Shown here: positions 27,719 to 37,137 of the stretch, one piece after another
How the letters are laid out: each line of letters starts with the position of its first letter
How positions within the stretch are numbered: the stretch's first letter is position 1
From: CBDHFQ01 sp965262565
GTDB lineage: Bacteria; Bacteroidota; Bacteroidia; J057
Length of the DNA: 64,000 nucleotides
Reading direction: 5' to 3'
Assembly (NCBI GenBank): GCA_965262565.1
Contig: CBDHFQ010000007.1
Location: 455,265 to 519,264 of the forward strand
Made by a program: the position numbers and the translations under genes
Notes under the pieces: model-generated
Seen by the model: only the letters and a program-made list of their open reading frames with translations
Databases searched by the model: none
Told to the model about the DNA's origin: nothing

Positions 27719-27747
27719 CACCCGGACTCCATTAAGAGATCCGGGTG
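27719..27747 (+). terminator. Probable terminator of peroxiredoxin gene
   Basis: GC-rich 8-bp stem CACCCGGA (27719-27726) with TCCGGGTG (27740-27747), extended inside by CTC/GAG. No long T-tract follows, so termination may be incomplete. Confidence 0.6.
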
Positions 27748-27805
27748 CAATGTATAAAAACCTTTACTGATGATACTTATTTATACGTTCTATCCCCTAT
27801 TCACC

Positions 27806-28162
27806 CTACTCTTTCACTATCTTCTTCACAAACACATCTTGTAGATATTTGAACCGAATGTAATACACCCCAGGATGGTATCCACTCAAATCCATTTCCA
27901 TGGACGTTGCTCCACTCATCTTAAAAGTGGTAATAGGAGACTGAATAATGTTAAAGACGGTTACTTCTACTTCAGGATAATCTACAGTACTTAAATCTAT
28001 GGTAAGCTTATCAATTGCAGGATTGGGATAAACATTTACGTGTTCCAGTAAATGGGTGGGAATATGATGTTGTAGTTCACTTCCACTATTATCCGCTGCG
28101 TTCAGGAACATTGTCATTCCCAATAAGCTGAATCCTAAGAATAATGTGTATCGTATCAACAT
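27806..28162 (-). CDS. Minimal T9SS sorting-domain protein
   Basis: 118 residues. A signal peptide (1-22) and a polar stretch of about 18 residues are followed by a complete type A T9SS C-terminal sorting domain (about 41-118): VNVYPNPAIDKLTIDL, EVTVFNI, GYHPGVYYIRF and the terminal VKKIVKE. In this secretion system the domain is normally attached to a large cargo protein and removed during export. Here there is practically no cargo. It may be the 3' remnant of a once larger gene, though it has its own intact start and signal peptide, or a genuine small exported protein. Confidence 0.8.
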   Translation of the reverse strand: MLIRYTLFLGFSLLGMTMFLNAADNSGSELQHHIPTHLLEHVNVYPNPAIDKLTIDLSTVDYPEVEVTVFNIIQSPITTFKMSGATSMEMDLSGYHPGVYYIRFKYLQDVFVKKIVKE

Positions 28163-28324
28163 AATACAGTATGTTTATTTACTACAATACTAACACTCGA
28201 AGAACCCGGTTAATAACGATCCACCATGAACCTGGATATTATGGTAATGAACGCTCCAATGTTTAGATTAAAAATATCATTATCATAAGGAAGACCTCTG
28301 GATAAGGTTAATCGTTGCACGTAA

Positions 28325-28362
28325 AACGAACACTCGCTTAAATGAAATCATTTAAGCGAGTG
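28325..28362 (-). terminator. Terminator of subtilisin-like gene (14-bp perfect stem)
   Basis: CACTCGCTTAAATG (28331-28344) and CATTTAAGCGAGTG (28349-28362) form a perfect 14-bp stem around a 4-nt AAAT loop. On the minus strand it is followed by TTCGTTTT. It lies 29 bp beyond the restored stop (28392) of the frameshifted peptidase gene, which supports the longer gene end. Confidence 0.75.
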
Positions 28363-28391
28363 ATATCCGAATAAAAACCTAAGCTTATTTG

Positions 28392-29686
28392 TTAATCTTT
28401 ATCGTATTTCAAGACACTTTTATTTCCTGTTGGTGTATTAACTTTTTGACTAAAATCTAGCTCATCACTGGCTGCAATCGCAAGAATTCCAGCCACATGT
28501 GGTGCTGCCATAGAAGTACCTGAAAGGATCGCCAGCGTATTATCTTTATACAAAGAGACTATATTAGTTCCTGGGGAAAGTACATATCTGTTACCAGCAT
28601 GCCTTCCATAATTTGAAAAAGAGGCGAATCTGTGAGAACGGAATCTAGGGCTCCTACCACATATACTCCATCTCTGTTAACCTTAGCAGGCGAAAATTCA
28701 TCTGCATCTATTCCGTAGTTTCCCGCTGCCACCACGACAATAGCACCATAGTCATCAAAATCTTTGACAATAGCATTGATAGTCCTATGAGCTTCAGTTC
28801 CAAGACTAATGTTGATAATATCGCCCGATCTGACATTGTCCCTTACATATCTTAATGCATCAATTAGTTGCCATTCATCCCCTTCTCCGGAAGCACCTAT
28901 TACTTTGATAGCTATTACTTCTATTCCAGCCGCAATTCCGGTAATGCCAATACTATTATCTTTTGCTCCAATGATACCCGCTACATGTGTTCCGTGGCCC
29001 AATTCATCATCAGGCGAATTTGAATATTGATCAAAGTTTCTACTTAATTCAGTATTGATATTTAGATCTGGATGATCCATATCAATTCCTGTATCTACCA
29101 CCCACACTCGCTTAGAACTTTTGCTCATATCCTTATATCCTCCCACACTGCTGACTGTGTACCAATTGTGAGTTTGGGCAATAGCCTGAGTTGCCGGAAC
29201 TAAAATAGATCTGAAGTAAGGATCCAGGATATCGGGAACACTCATAGCAATTACTTTATTTGGTCTTACTTCCTCTACCATTCCATTCATTTCTAAGGTC
29301 GATATGTCTTCCTCACTTACATTCTGGAGTAAAATTGAAGGGAAATCCCGATTCACAGAAAATGATTTAATATTTTTTTCATTCAATCGTATATCTGTTA
29401 GCATGTCAAGGGATATCTTCTCCAATTCACTTTTATATGCTGTTTCGCTTCTACTACTCAATGCTTGTTGTAGTTCTGCTGCTTCCTTATTAAATGACAC
29501 AATGTATTCACCGTTCCTTGCATCTTTTATTTCCTGAGAAACGATGTAGGCAGGCGTTTCTTGTATGTCAGCGACTTCTTCATTCTCTATTATGATGTCT
29601 TCTTCTTTTTGGCACGCGCTTGTTAGAATAAGAATAGATAGGGTAAATGTATACCAGGGGATGTATTTTGAGAAATACGTTAGCAT
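28392..29686 (-). pseudogene. Frameshifted subtilisin-like (S8) peptidase lipoprotein
   Basis: The intact frame (29686-28559, 375 codons) has lipobox LTSAC (Cys25), an I9-type propeptide (YIVSFNKEAAELQQALSS), catalytic Asp198 (VVDTGIDMDHPDL), His231 (GHGTHVAGIIG) and the oxyanion Asn (AAGN), but it stops before the catalytic Ser. Shifting frame at the five-base homopolymer at 28616-28620 (TTTTT on the coding strand) restores LFSNYGRHAGNRYVLSPGT and then the catalytic-Ser motif GTSMAAPHVAG, with a natural stop at 28392. Adding one T would give 431 residues. The cause could be a real inactivating mutation, a sequencing error in a homopolymer, or programmed slippage. A full-length form would be an exported subtilase. 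Confidence 0.85.
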
Positions 29687-29990
29687 AATAAAGATTTATT
29701 AATTAATTATTGATTGATTCTAAATTATCTTAAATGAACCATTATATAAAGTTATATTCATGAAATATATAATTATAAACATTTACGATTTTTTGTAATA
29801 TACATCAATTCATGTCAGGGATACTCATCTTGATAACATGCATGAACGGAGCGTATTTAACGCTGAACAGTCAAAAATATGGAATGAATAAAAATATCTT
29901 TAACATGGGAAATTGAGATACATTATTCTTCGTTCATATCTTCCAAAAAATCTTACAGCTGTAATTCCGAGAAACCTTATATTACCCCAT
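29687..29990. other. Intergenic region (304 bp)
   Basis: Very AT-rich. It contains the upstream region of the minus-strand peptidase and the downstream end of the transporter gene. No clear terminator hairpin, RNA gene or reading frame was identified. Confidence 0.5.
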
Positions 29991-32369
29991 TTAAGTGATG
30001 GGCTTTTCTCTATCGGTGTGTACAAAAAGAATATTCCCCACATCATTATATCCTTCGAATACAGCTTCCTGGTAATGGCGTAAAGCTTCATGACGGAATC
30101 CGATAAGAGTTAGATCTGCATCAGCCGAGTGCTTACAAATAATAGACTTGGTACTAATTTCATCTTTGCGAGCGATGACCTCGACATTCTTTCTTGAAAT
30201 AGCCAATCTCCCTGCCTCTATCATGGATAATAATTTTTCTCTTTGTTTCTCCACTTCAGCTTCAGGATACATGGCAAAGATCTTTATTTCTCCTTTTCTC
30301 CATTCGGGATGTCCCAGAATAATATAAGCCAACAAAATCATCATATTTCCATTTTCATAATCGTCTGAGGTGATCCAAATATGAATCTGTTGTTTATATC
30401 CGTAGCCTTTAGGAGAACTGGCTAAAATGCAGATATCAAAATCTGCTGCCTTAATCAGATTGTAATTCTTTAACACATCCTGTAATTGGGCGGTATCATC
30501 TCTGCTGAATTCGAACAATATCATATTGTTATCCTGTCCTGAAATACCAGGAATTTGTAATACCTGAGCTACTGCAGAGGTGTACGAAGGACTGATAATC
30601 GTGTCTACAAATACATTACTTTTACTTACTTTTGCCCGGTTCAACAAGCGTTTAAGCACTTGTTTTGATTTGATCACCGTTTCTCTGCTATAGTAATCTT
30701 CTATCAGATGTATATAAGTTCCAAACCCATATCTGTAGGAAATAAATCGAACCATATCGAAACCGGAAGTCCGCAAAAAGGAATAGCGAGAAATACACAC
30801 CATAGAAGGTACCCAGTATTCTTCTGCACTTTCTTCCTGTGTTGCCGTTTGCAATAATACCCTTAAGGAACGGCTAATCTGAAAAATCACTCCCTGAAAG
30901 ATCCTTACCATCCCGCCTGTATTGGGATTGTATTTGCTCACCCAAAAGTAGATAGCTACCATCAAGACGATAGATCCAATGGCATAGGCAGTTTTCATCT
31001 GAAACATCAACCAAATACACAAAATAGCTCCAGGTAAGGACAACCACCAGCGCGAATTAAATGAAGGTCTGTATGCAGGATTAGCAGAAAAATGTTCCAA
31101 AAAGGAAATTAAACAAATGGCTCCATACGTCACCATAAAAAACATGGATATAATTTCTGCCACAAAATCTACATCGCCAAACAGCACAAAAATAAAAGCA
31201 ATAACGATCGTAATCAATGATCCATTGATCGGCTCATCATCTCTTTTTCGAATTTCGGCTAACCATTCATTGGCCGCCTGAAAAGGGATGACTTTATCCA
31301 CACCCAACGCTTGTAACGTCCTGGGTGCCACCAGAATTGATCCAAGGGCGGAAGAAATGGCCGCCGCCGCTAATCCTATGGGAATAATCGGGGGCCAAAT
31401 CGCAATTTTCCCCATCACCAGGATTTCTTTATTTGCCAACATTTCAGGAGACACGGAAAATGCTAATTTAAAAGCCACGGCCATATATATAACCATTCCT
31501 ACTACCGTCGCTGTCAATGTCCCTAAGGGAATGGATTTTCCTGGCTCCTTTAAATCTCCCGAAAGCCCCAATCCAGCAATAATTCCAGTGAAGGCAGGGA
31601 AAATGATGGTAAATACCGTAAAAAAGGGAACAGGAACACTATCCTCTGGAGCTACATCGGGAAACATCTCTTTAAACTTCGCCGGATCAAAAGTAGAGGT
31701 AAATACTTCCTGAAAAGTCGCTGGTTCATAGTCCGTTGATCCTATAAAAAATAAGAATAGCGAAAAGAATAAAATGGCAGCAACCGCATATAATAAATTC
31801 ATGCCCGAATTTGCTCCCCTGGACATGACTAATAAGCCTAAAAAGATCATCGTCGGAATACTGACCAATCGATAGCCCAAATGATATACCTGATATCCCC
31901 ACTCAGCTTCTATCCAATCAAATACAGGTCCAAAGGATTGGGCAAAAGCGATAACATAAAAAGCAACACTGATGGCCTGAGATAAATAAAGTGCTATCCC
32001 GATGGCTCCCCCAATATTCAATCCAAAAGACCTTGATATAATATAATAAGCCCCTCCTCCTTCTACTCTTTGGTTCGTAGCGATTTCTGCAATTGCCATC
32101 GCTGTGGGAATAGTCACCAGATGACCCAATAATACGATCAATAAGGTTCCCAATAAACTTACCTGGCCTACTGCCCACCCGAATCGCAAAAAGAGGATCG
32201 CTCCAAGAATCGTACAGATAGAAGTGAGAAATACTGGTAAGGTCCCAAATTTTTTGGAGGGTATCTGAGTTGAAACTTTGCTACCTGGTGTAGAAGGTTT
32301 TTTAGGTTCCTGCTTAGAACCTGCAAGGTCATTCTTTTTTTCCGCAACGACTTTTCCTATCATGCTCAT
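29991..32369 (-). CDS. SLC12-like amino acid/cation-chloride transporter
   Basis: 792 residues. After a polar N-terminal tail of about 40 residues comes an APC-fold membrane domain (about 45-490), with LPVFLTSICTILGAILFLRFGWAVG at the first helix, VEGGGAYYIISRSFG, and FTGIIAGLGLSGDLKEPGKSIP. These are hallmarks of the SLC12 cation-chloride cotransporter branch rather than classic amino-acid permeases. The C-terminal 290 residues are soluble and resemble the cytosolic regulatory domain of SLC12 proteins. Such proteins occur in some Bacteroidota and cyanobacteria; the transported ion or amino acid is not established. It stands alone on the minus strand. Confidence 0.85.
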   Translation of the reverse strand: MSMIGKVVAEKKNDLAGSKQEPKKPSTPGSKVSTQIPSKKFGTLPVFLTSICTILGAILFLRFGWAVGQVSLLGTLLIVLLGHLVTIPTAMAIAEIATNQRVEGGGAYYIISRSFGLNIGGAIGIALYLSQAISVAFYVIAFAQSFGPVFDWIEAEWGYQVYHLGYRLVSIPTMIFLGLLVMSRGANSGMNLLYAVAAILFFSLFLFFIGSTDYEPATFQEVFTSTFDPAKFKEMFPDVAPEDSVPVPFFTVFTIIFPAFTGIIAGLGLSGDLKEPGKSIPLGTLTATVVGMVIYMAVAFKLAFSVSPEMLANKEILVMGKIAIWPPIIPIGLAAAAISSALGSILVAPRTLQALGVDKVIPFQAANEWLAEIRKRDDEPINGSLITIVIAFIFVLFGDVDFVAEIISMFFMVTYGAICLISFLEHFSANPAYRPSFNSRWWLSLPGAILCIWLMFQMKTAYAIGSIVLMVAIYFWVSKYNPNTGGMVRIFQGVIFQISRSLRVLLQTATQEESAEEYWVPSMVCISRYSFLRTSGFDMVRFISYRYGFGTYIHLIEDYYSRETVIKSKQVLKRLLNRAKVSKSNVFVDTIISPSYTSAVAQVLQIPGISGQDNNMILFEFSRDDTAQLQDVLKNYNLIKAADFDICILASSPKGYGYKQQIHIWITSDDYENGNMMILLAYIILGHPEWRKGEIKIFAMYPEAEVEKQREKLLSMIEAGRLAISRKNVEVIARKDEISTKSIICKHSADADLTLIGFRHEALRHYQEAVFEGYNDVGNILFVHTDREKPIT

Positions 32370-32567
32370 TCCGTCAAAGTATACAAATTTTCCCTTTGCT
32401 TGATGTATACGGCGCTTCCAATTATTCGGCTAAAAAAAGTAAATATCAATCTTTTTCCTCTCTCTCTCTTTCATACAACCACACATCGTAACGCATCTAC
32501 ACTATAACGCATCTACTATCAAAATTATGCTACCATGATCAGATATACCTATAACTCTCTTTCCATA

Positions 32568-34280
32568 TCACGGCCGATTCTCAACTACCTCACTTTCTTT
32601 ATACCCATATCTAATGGCTTTGGTACGAATCCCCACCTCTTCCTTCATCTCAACAGGTCCTGAATACAATAACCAATGGGAAGTGTTTTCCTCTCCCTCA
32701 ATAAATTGATAGCCTATAGATGCTCCTGCTGCTGTTGTTATGTGCCAATGATGATCTTTCATGCTAATAGTTGGAGAAGGAGTTACTGGTTGTTGCCCAT
32801 CAGGATACATCTGTTGTCGAATCTCTGCTTCTGGGCGTTCTCCCATATCTCCCGACTCCCCTCTCCAGGCCGCCAATGCATGTCTTAATTCACTCACTTT
32901 ATCCTTTAGTGCTGGATCATCTATTAGATTGTTGACCTCATGCGGATCTTTAGTTAAATCATACAATTCTTCCACCGGTTTGGACTCAAACCATCGTTGA
33001 GGCGGTCCCGATAATTCTCCATTTCTGTGTAATTCTCTCCATACTGGATTAGAAGCAATTAATTCAGCATAGGATAATGGATAACTATAAGGAATATCAG
33101 GAGACAGATTGTGAATAAACTTATATCGCTTATCTCTTATGGCTCGTATTTGATCCAACAACTCATCCGTCCTATCTCTAGCCGCATATATGTACTCCCT
33201 CTCTTCCCCATCTTGCGCTCCTAAAAACGGAACTCCCTGCATATGGTCAGGCAGCTTTATTCCAGCCAGTGATATCACCGTTGGCCCAAAATCTACAAAA
33301 CTCACCATCCGCTCTGTTTCACTTCCTGCTGCCAAGGTTCCCGGCCAACGAATTATCAACGGCACCTTAATTCCCGAATCGTATAACCACCGCTTTCCTC
33401 TCGGTAGACAAGAACCGTGGTCAGAAAAGAAAAATACGATCGTGTTTTCCAATAGCCCGGCCTTTTCTAATTCTGACACTCGTTCTCCTACCCATTGGTC
33501 CATGAGATGAATATTGTCGTACATCCTCGCTACATCTTTCCGAAAGACGTCATTTTCAGGATAATAAGGAGGCAAAAACACTTCCTCAGGATCTGTCACT
33601 TTTTCAGGATTCCATTTGGCCAGTGCTCGGTAGTGTCCCGCATTTTTACCTTCTTGTTCCAATGAATCTGCGACCTCATTAGCTGTATGTGCAGGGAATA
33701 ATTTACTTTCGTGCGTAGTAGTTGAATTGAATACAGCAAAGAAGGGTTGGTCGGGATCGGGCCTGTTCACCCAATGTGCCTCACTTCCACTTTCATCCCA
33801 TATGGTAAAAGGCAGCCCAAACTGATAATCTGTCTTGGAATTATTGGTACAGTAATATCCCGCCGCTCTCAAATACTCTGTAAACCCTTTCACTTCAGGA
33901 GGAGGTACTCCCACATAAGGCTCACAATAAGGATTGTTTTTCGTGGTCGTACGATGATGCATGGTGCCAATGCTCGTCGGATAACAGCCTGTAATCAGCG
34001 CGGACCGACTGGGAGAACATACGCCTGAAATGGAAAATGCATTCGTATACAGGAGCCCTTCTGCAGCTAATTGGTCGATATGGGGCGTTTGAGCCATCGA
34101 ATCTCCATAACATCCCAGACGTGGACTCATATCTTCCGTAGTGATCCAAACAATATTAGGCGGTTTGGTTTGGGATTGGCTATTGGCATTCATATTAAAC
34201 CATAGCAAGCAAACGAATATTCCCAGCACCTTTTTTTGTGCCAATGGTGCAAGCATAATATGTAAATAATTCGTATTCAT
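32568..34280 (-). CDS. Secreted type I sulfatase
   Basis: 570 residues with an N-terminal signal peptide (about 1-34). NIVWITTEDMSPRLGCYGD begins the sulfatase domain and CSPSR (88-92) holds the predicted formylglycine Cys88. FFFSDHGSCLPRGKRW carries the metal-binding Asp-His. The C-terminal 80 residues form a small beta domain (ISMKDHHWHITTAAGAS ... YKESEVV). The protein is clearly a paralogue of the N-terminal two-thirds of the fusion at 6269-9361: both share EDMSPRLGCYGD, WDE.G.EAHW, PFFAVFN.TT.HES and the same C-terminal domain. It is predicted to cleave sulfate esters in the periplasm or outside the cell. It is the second gene of an operon, starting 12 nt after the NIF3-family gene. Confidence 0.92.
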   Translation of the reverse strand: MNTNYLHIMLAPLAQKKVLGIFVCLLWFNMNANSQSQTKPPNIVWITTEDMSPRLGCYGDSMAQTPHIDQLAAEGLLYTNAFSISGVCSPSRSALITGCYPTSIGTMHHRTTTKNNPYCEPYVGVPPPEVKGFTEYLRAAGYYCTNNSKTDYQFGLPFTIWDESGSEAHWVNRPDPDQPFFAVFNSTTTHESKLFPAHTANEVADSLEQEGKNAGHYRALAKWNPEKVTDPEEVFLPPYYPENDVFRKDVARMYDNIHLMDQWVGERVSELEKAGLLENTIVFFFSDHGSCLPRGKRWLYDSGIKVPLIIRWPGTLAAGSETERMVSFVDFGPTVISLAGIKLPDHMQGVPFLGAQDGEEREYIYAARDRTDELLDQIRAIRDKRYKFIHNLSPDIPYSYPLSYAELIASNPVWRELHRNGELSGPPQRWFESKPVEELYDLTKDPHEVNNLIDDPALKDKVSELRHALAAWRGESGDMGERPEAEIRQQMYPDGQQPVTPSPTISMKDHHWHITTAAGASIGYQFIEGEENTSHWLLYSGPVEMKEEVGIRTKAIRYGYKESEVVENRP

Positions 34281-34292
34281 TCAGTTAAGGGG

Positions 34293-35207
34293 TTATATGT
34301 ATTGGAAAGGGGAGCCAGCAGGAATATGGGTGGTAGGAATATCAGGTACTTCCTCATTGAGCCAATCAGCTAACCACTTCATACCCATTTCTTCTGTTTC
34401 TACATGGCCTGCAATAATTAAGGCTTTCTTTTTTCCGGCATGAATCGCATCTCTCACATATTCGCTCACTTCCCATTGATTAATTTCTCCGACAATTAAT
34501 GCCTCTACATCAGTCTCTTCCATAAATTGAATCTGTCTGGCCCCTCCAGGAGCCCCAACCATATGCCCCAAGGTAGATATCTTCATGTCCAGATCACCTA
34601 TAAATTTAATCTTCGCTGTTCCCAATTGCTCTTTTATTGTTTGGATGAGGGTTTCTAACGTTTGTGGGGGAAGTTCAAATTGGTTCCAGCGCTCCCCTAC
34701 TCTATACTTCTCCCACCCCAATGCTTCTGTGGTGGCTTTCACTATCGGATCTGGCGAAATGGTATGCATATAATCGTGATAGCGCCAAACGACGATCCCG
34801 TTATCCTCCAGCATCTTTCGCTTATATTGGTAGATCGAGTTATTCGTTAACGCATCCGTTTCATCCAAATGGTTGTAAAAGGTAGGTTCATGTGTAACAA
34901 TAAAGTTGTACCCTTTGTCAATGGTTTGTTGGATCACCTCGCAATTAGCCATAAAGGTTGTGGTAATTCCTTTGAGGGTTTGTTGGGCGTCTCCCACTTT
35001 TACGATATCCACCGTCTGTTCGAAAGCTTGGGAGGTTGCTGCCTGGATCAGTATGTCTATCACATCCTGTATGGTTTCTATGTTTTTATTTGAAGATAAG
35101 TTAGCCCAGGCAGAAGGTAATATCATGCTGGTAGCTGCGGTAGCCACGGTTTTGGAAAAATGTCTTCGCGACATAGGATGGTTTGAAAGAGCAAGCGGGT
35201 TCTTCAT
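34293..35207 (-). CDS. Tat-exported NIF3-family (DUF34) protein
   Basis: The frame is open from 35237; I take the ATG at 35207, with the ATG at 35174 also possible. The N-terminus MSRRHFSKTVATAATSMILP is a twin-arginine signal, unusual because NIF3/DUF34 proteins are normally cytoplasmic. The body matches the NIF3 dinuclear-metal family: TFMANCEVIQQTIDKGYNFIVTHEPTFYNH, YHDYMH, VVGAPGG-like MVGAPGGARQIQF, and the terminal GHVETEEMGMKWL. The conserved His/Glu metal ligands are visible. In NIF3 proteins a dinuclear centre is bound and the reaction is not well defined. It is followed 12 nt later by a sulfatase gene on the same strand, so an exported hydrolytic role linked to sulfatase substrates is inferred. 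Confidence 0.85.
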   Translation of the reverse strand: MKNPLALSNHPMSRRHFSKTVATAATSMILPSAWANLSSNKNIETIQDVIDILIQAATSQAFEQTVDIVKVGDAQQTLKGITTTFMANCEVIQQTIDKGYNFIVTHEPTFYNHLDETDALTNNSIYQYKRKMLEDNGIVVWRYHDYMHTISPDPIVKATTEALGWEKYRVGERWNQFELPPQTLETLIQTIKEQLGTAKIKFIGDLDMKISTLGHMVGAPGGARQIQFMEETDVEALIVGEINQWEVSEYVRDAIHAGKKKALIIAGHVETEEMGMKWLADWLNEEVPDIPTTHIPAGSPFQYI

Positions 35208-35359
35208 AGGTTCATCGTAGTGTAGTTGAATATACATTTATGTGGGAAGATTTAAAAATATAGTAGTTGAAGGCGAGGGATAGACAGATGTTAGAAATTA
35301 ATTTAGCAAAACTAATTTTGGCATAATTTTGGCCTTCAAAATACCAAAAAATACATCAA

Positions 35360-36361
35360 ATGGATACTCAACCCGATCTAACCCAAGACGAATTATGGAA
35401 AAGTATTATAGAAGATTTCTTTTCAGATCTGATGCATTATTTCTTTCCGGAGTCTATGAAAAATCGCGTGATCAGACAGGTAGAATTCCTGGACACAGAA
35501 TTACATAGAATTATCTCCCATACCGTTCAAATGGATAGACGGGCAGATAAACTTGTGCGTATGGTTTTTGAAAATGGCGAAGAGAAGCATTTATTAATAC
35601 ATATTGAGGTACAGGGATATTTTGATCCCAAGTTTAATTTTCGGATGTTCTCTTATTACTACAAAATTTTTGATTCAGTAGAGGGAGACATCGAATCTCT
35701 TGTTATCTTCACTTTTCCCAAAGCAGTTCCTAAAAACCTTTTTTTTGAACGTAAAACCCTAAATACCTTATTACATTTTAAATACGATGCTCGTAAAGTG
35801 TGGGAAGAAGCTGATGAAATATTGATTAACAATAGTAATCCTTTTGCATTAGTATTACTCACTGCGAAAGAAGCTGTAGCTATCAGCGACAAAAGCGATG
35901 AGCAGAAAATGGAATTTTCGATCAGATTGCTCAAACGCCTGGATCAAAAAGGGTACAGTCCCAGTATCAGGAATAAGTTGTATCATTTTATCATTAATTA
36001 TCTTAAATTTTCTGGGAAAGACTCGTATAACCTATTTGAAGAGAAATTAACAGCATTAAAACAAGAGAGAACCACTATGGGAATTTTAGAATTGGTAAGA
36101 CAGAAAAAGATAGAGGCTTTAAAGAGAGAGTTTAGACAACAAGCAGAAGCATCTATACGTGAAGCTGAGCAGAAAGCGGTAGAATTTGCTGAACATCAAG
36201 CTGAACAATTGGCGGAGGAAGCTAACATAAAAACAGCCCGCAATTTCTTACGTTCAGATGCCTTTAACCTAGGCTCATTAACGATTGAGGTAATAGCTGA
36301 AGCAACAAGCCTTCCGCTAGAGACAGTAAAACAGCTAAAGAAAGAGATTGATAGCCAATAA
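35360..36361 (+). CDS. Rpn/PD-(D/E)XK nuclease family transposase-like protein
   Basis: 333 residues. The N-terminal region shows a PD-(D/E)XK nuclease core: Asp63 in RRADKLVRM, then HLLIHIEVQGYFD with the E-x-Q pair (Glu83, Gln85), and RMFSYYYKI. Rpn-family (recombination-promoting nuclease, YhgA-like) and PDDEXK_2 'transposase' proteins share this pattern. The C-terminal part (about 245-300) is a charged helical stretch rich in Glu/Ala/Gln. No terminal inverted repeats or target-site duplications were seen on either side, so it looks like a stand-alone gene and not an intact mobile element. It diverges from the NIF3 gene. Confidence 0.85.
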   Translation: MDTQPDLTQDELWKSIIEDFFSDLMHYFFPESMKNRVIRQVEFLDTELHRIISHTVQMDRRADKLVRMVFENGEEKHLLIHIEVQGYFDPKFNFRMFSYYYKIFDSVEGDIESLVIFTFPKAVPKNLFFERKTLNTLLHFKYDARKVWEEADEILINNSNPFALVLLTAKEAVAISDKSDEQKMEFSIRLLKRLDQKGYSPSIRNKLYHFIINYLKFSGKDSYNLFEEKLTALKQERTTMGILELVRQKKIEALKREFRQQAEASIREAEQKAVEFAEHQAEQLAEEANIKTARNFLRSDAFNLGSLTIEVIAEATSLPLETVKQLKKEIDSQ

Positions 36362-36414
36362 TTTTCCACCTTTCTTTTTTGCTGTTAACTCTATTCCGTT
36401 TCGAATGAGTGATG

Positions 36415-36651
36415 CTATTCGCCAAACGGATGCATAATTTTCTGCCTATTTACTCTCCGAATGGAAGATTTGTGGTGCATTTCAGCTCTTCTACGTCTTC
36501 TTCCACTAGTAGTGCTCTCTAAATTCTGTTGTGGATGATGGGTATCCGAATGAGCGAAAAATGGGGATCGTTGGGGAGGCCATAAAGGTGATGAATGATA
36601 GGATTTATAAGTTTTCAGAAATAATGTCAAGGACTTTAATCGGTCGAACAT
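36415..36651 (-). CDS. Possible small Arg-rich protein
   Basis: A 78-codon frame starting 23 nt after the cytochrome c gene on the same strand. The product is basic, with a run GRRRRRAEMHHK and several His and Pro. Codon choice is not unlike the neighbours, and its position fits a third gene of the sulfite dehydrogenase operon. No family or domain is recognised and it may be spurious. Confidence 0.3.
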   Translation of the reverse strand: MFDRLKSLTLFLKTYKSYHSSPLWPPQRSPFFAHSDTHHPQQNLESTTSGRRRRRAEMHHKSSIRRVNRQKIMHPFGE

Positions 36652-36674
36652 ATAAATGGTATCGTATTAAGTGA

Positions 36675-37106
36675 TTATTCAATATAGTACCAATCGGAAC
36701 TGGAAAGCTGTACATTGGCTCTCCTTCCTATATCTTTCGGCGCATAATAAGTGGCCAAATAATTCAATACAGCATCCTCATCTTCTCCTAAATCCCACAA
36801 CTTCTGCGTACGCTGCATCCATCGGATCAATTGTTCCCATCCTTCACGGCTAGCTCGATTCTGAACGACCAACTCAGCTGCATGGCAGGAAGTACAGTGC
36901 TTAATAGCCAGTAAATAATCTCCTTCAGCAATAAAGCCTCCTACTACATGCAGACTATCCGCCGAAGAAGAATTATTATCAGAACTCTTAACGCCGTTAT
37001 AATTTATTTCATTAGTTTTTCCTAGAGGTTCATTTCTCCAGAGGGTGGAGAACAATATTAATCCTATTCCTAAGCACAAAAAAATTATCAAACGGGAGTT
37101 GATCAT
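36675..37106 (-). CDS. Cytochrome c subunit of sulfite dehydrogenase
   Basis: 143 residues. An N-terminal membrane or signal helix (about 5-22) is followed by one c-type haem site, CTSCH (71-75). A later stretch WMQRTQKLWDLG resembles the haem-ligand Met region of SorB-type cytochromes. It follows the molybdoenzyme gene by 31 nt and would accept electrons from it and pass them to a respiratory acceptor. It is probably anchored to the inner membrane facing the periplasm, as no cleavage site is obvious. Confidence 0.88.
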   Translation of the reverse strand: MINSRLIIFLCLGIGLILFSTLWRNEPLGKTNEINYNGVKSSDNNSSSADSLHVVGGFIAEGDYLLAIKHCTSCHAAELVVQNRASREGWEQLIRWMQRTQKLWDLGEDEDAVLNYLATYYAPKDIGRRANVQLSSSDWYYIE

Positions 37107-37137
37107 GTACCAATGAATATAATAGTATGTATTTAAG

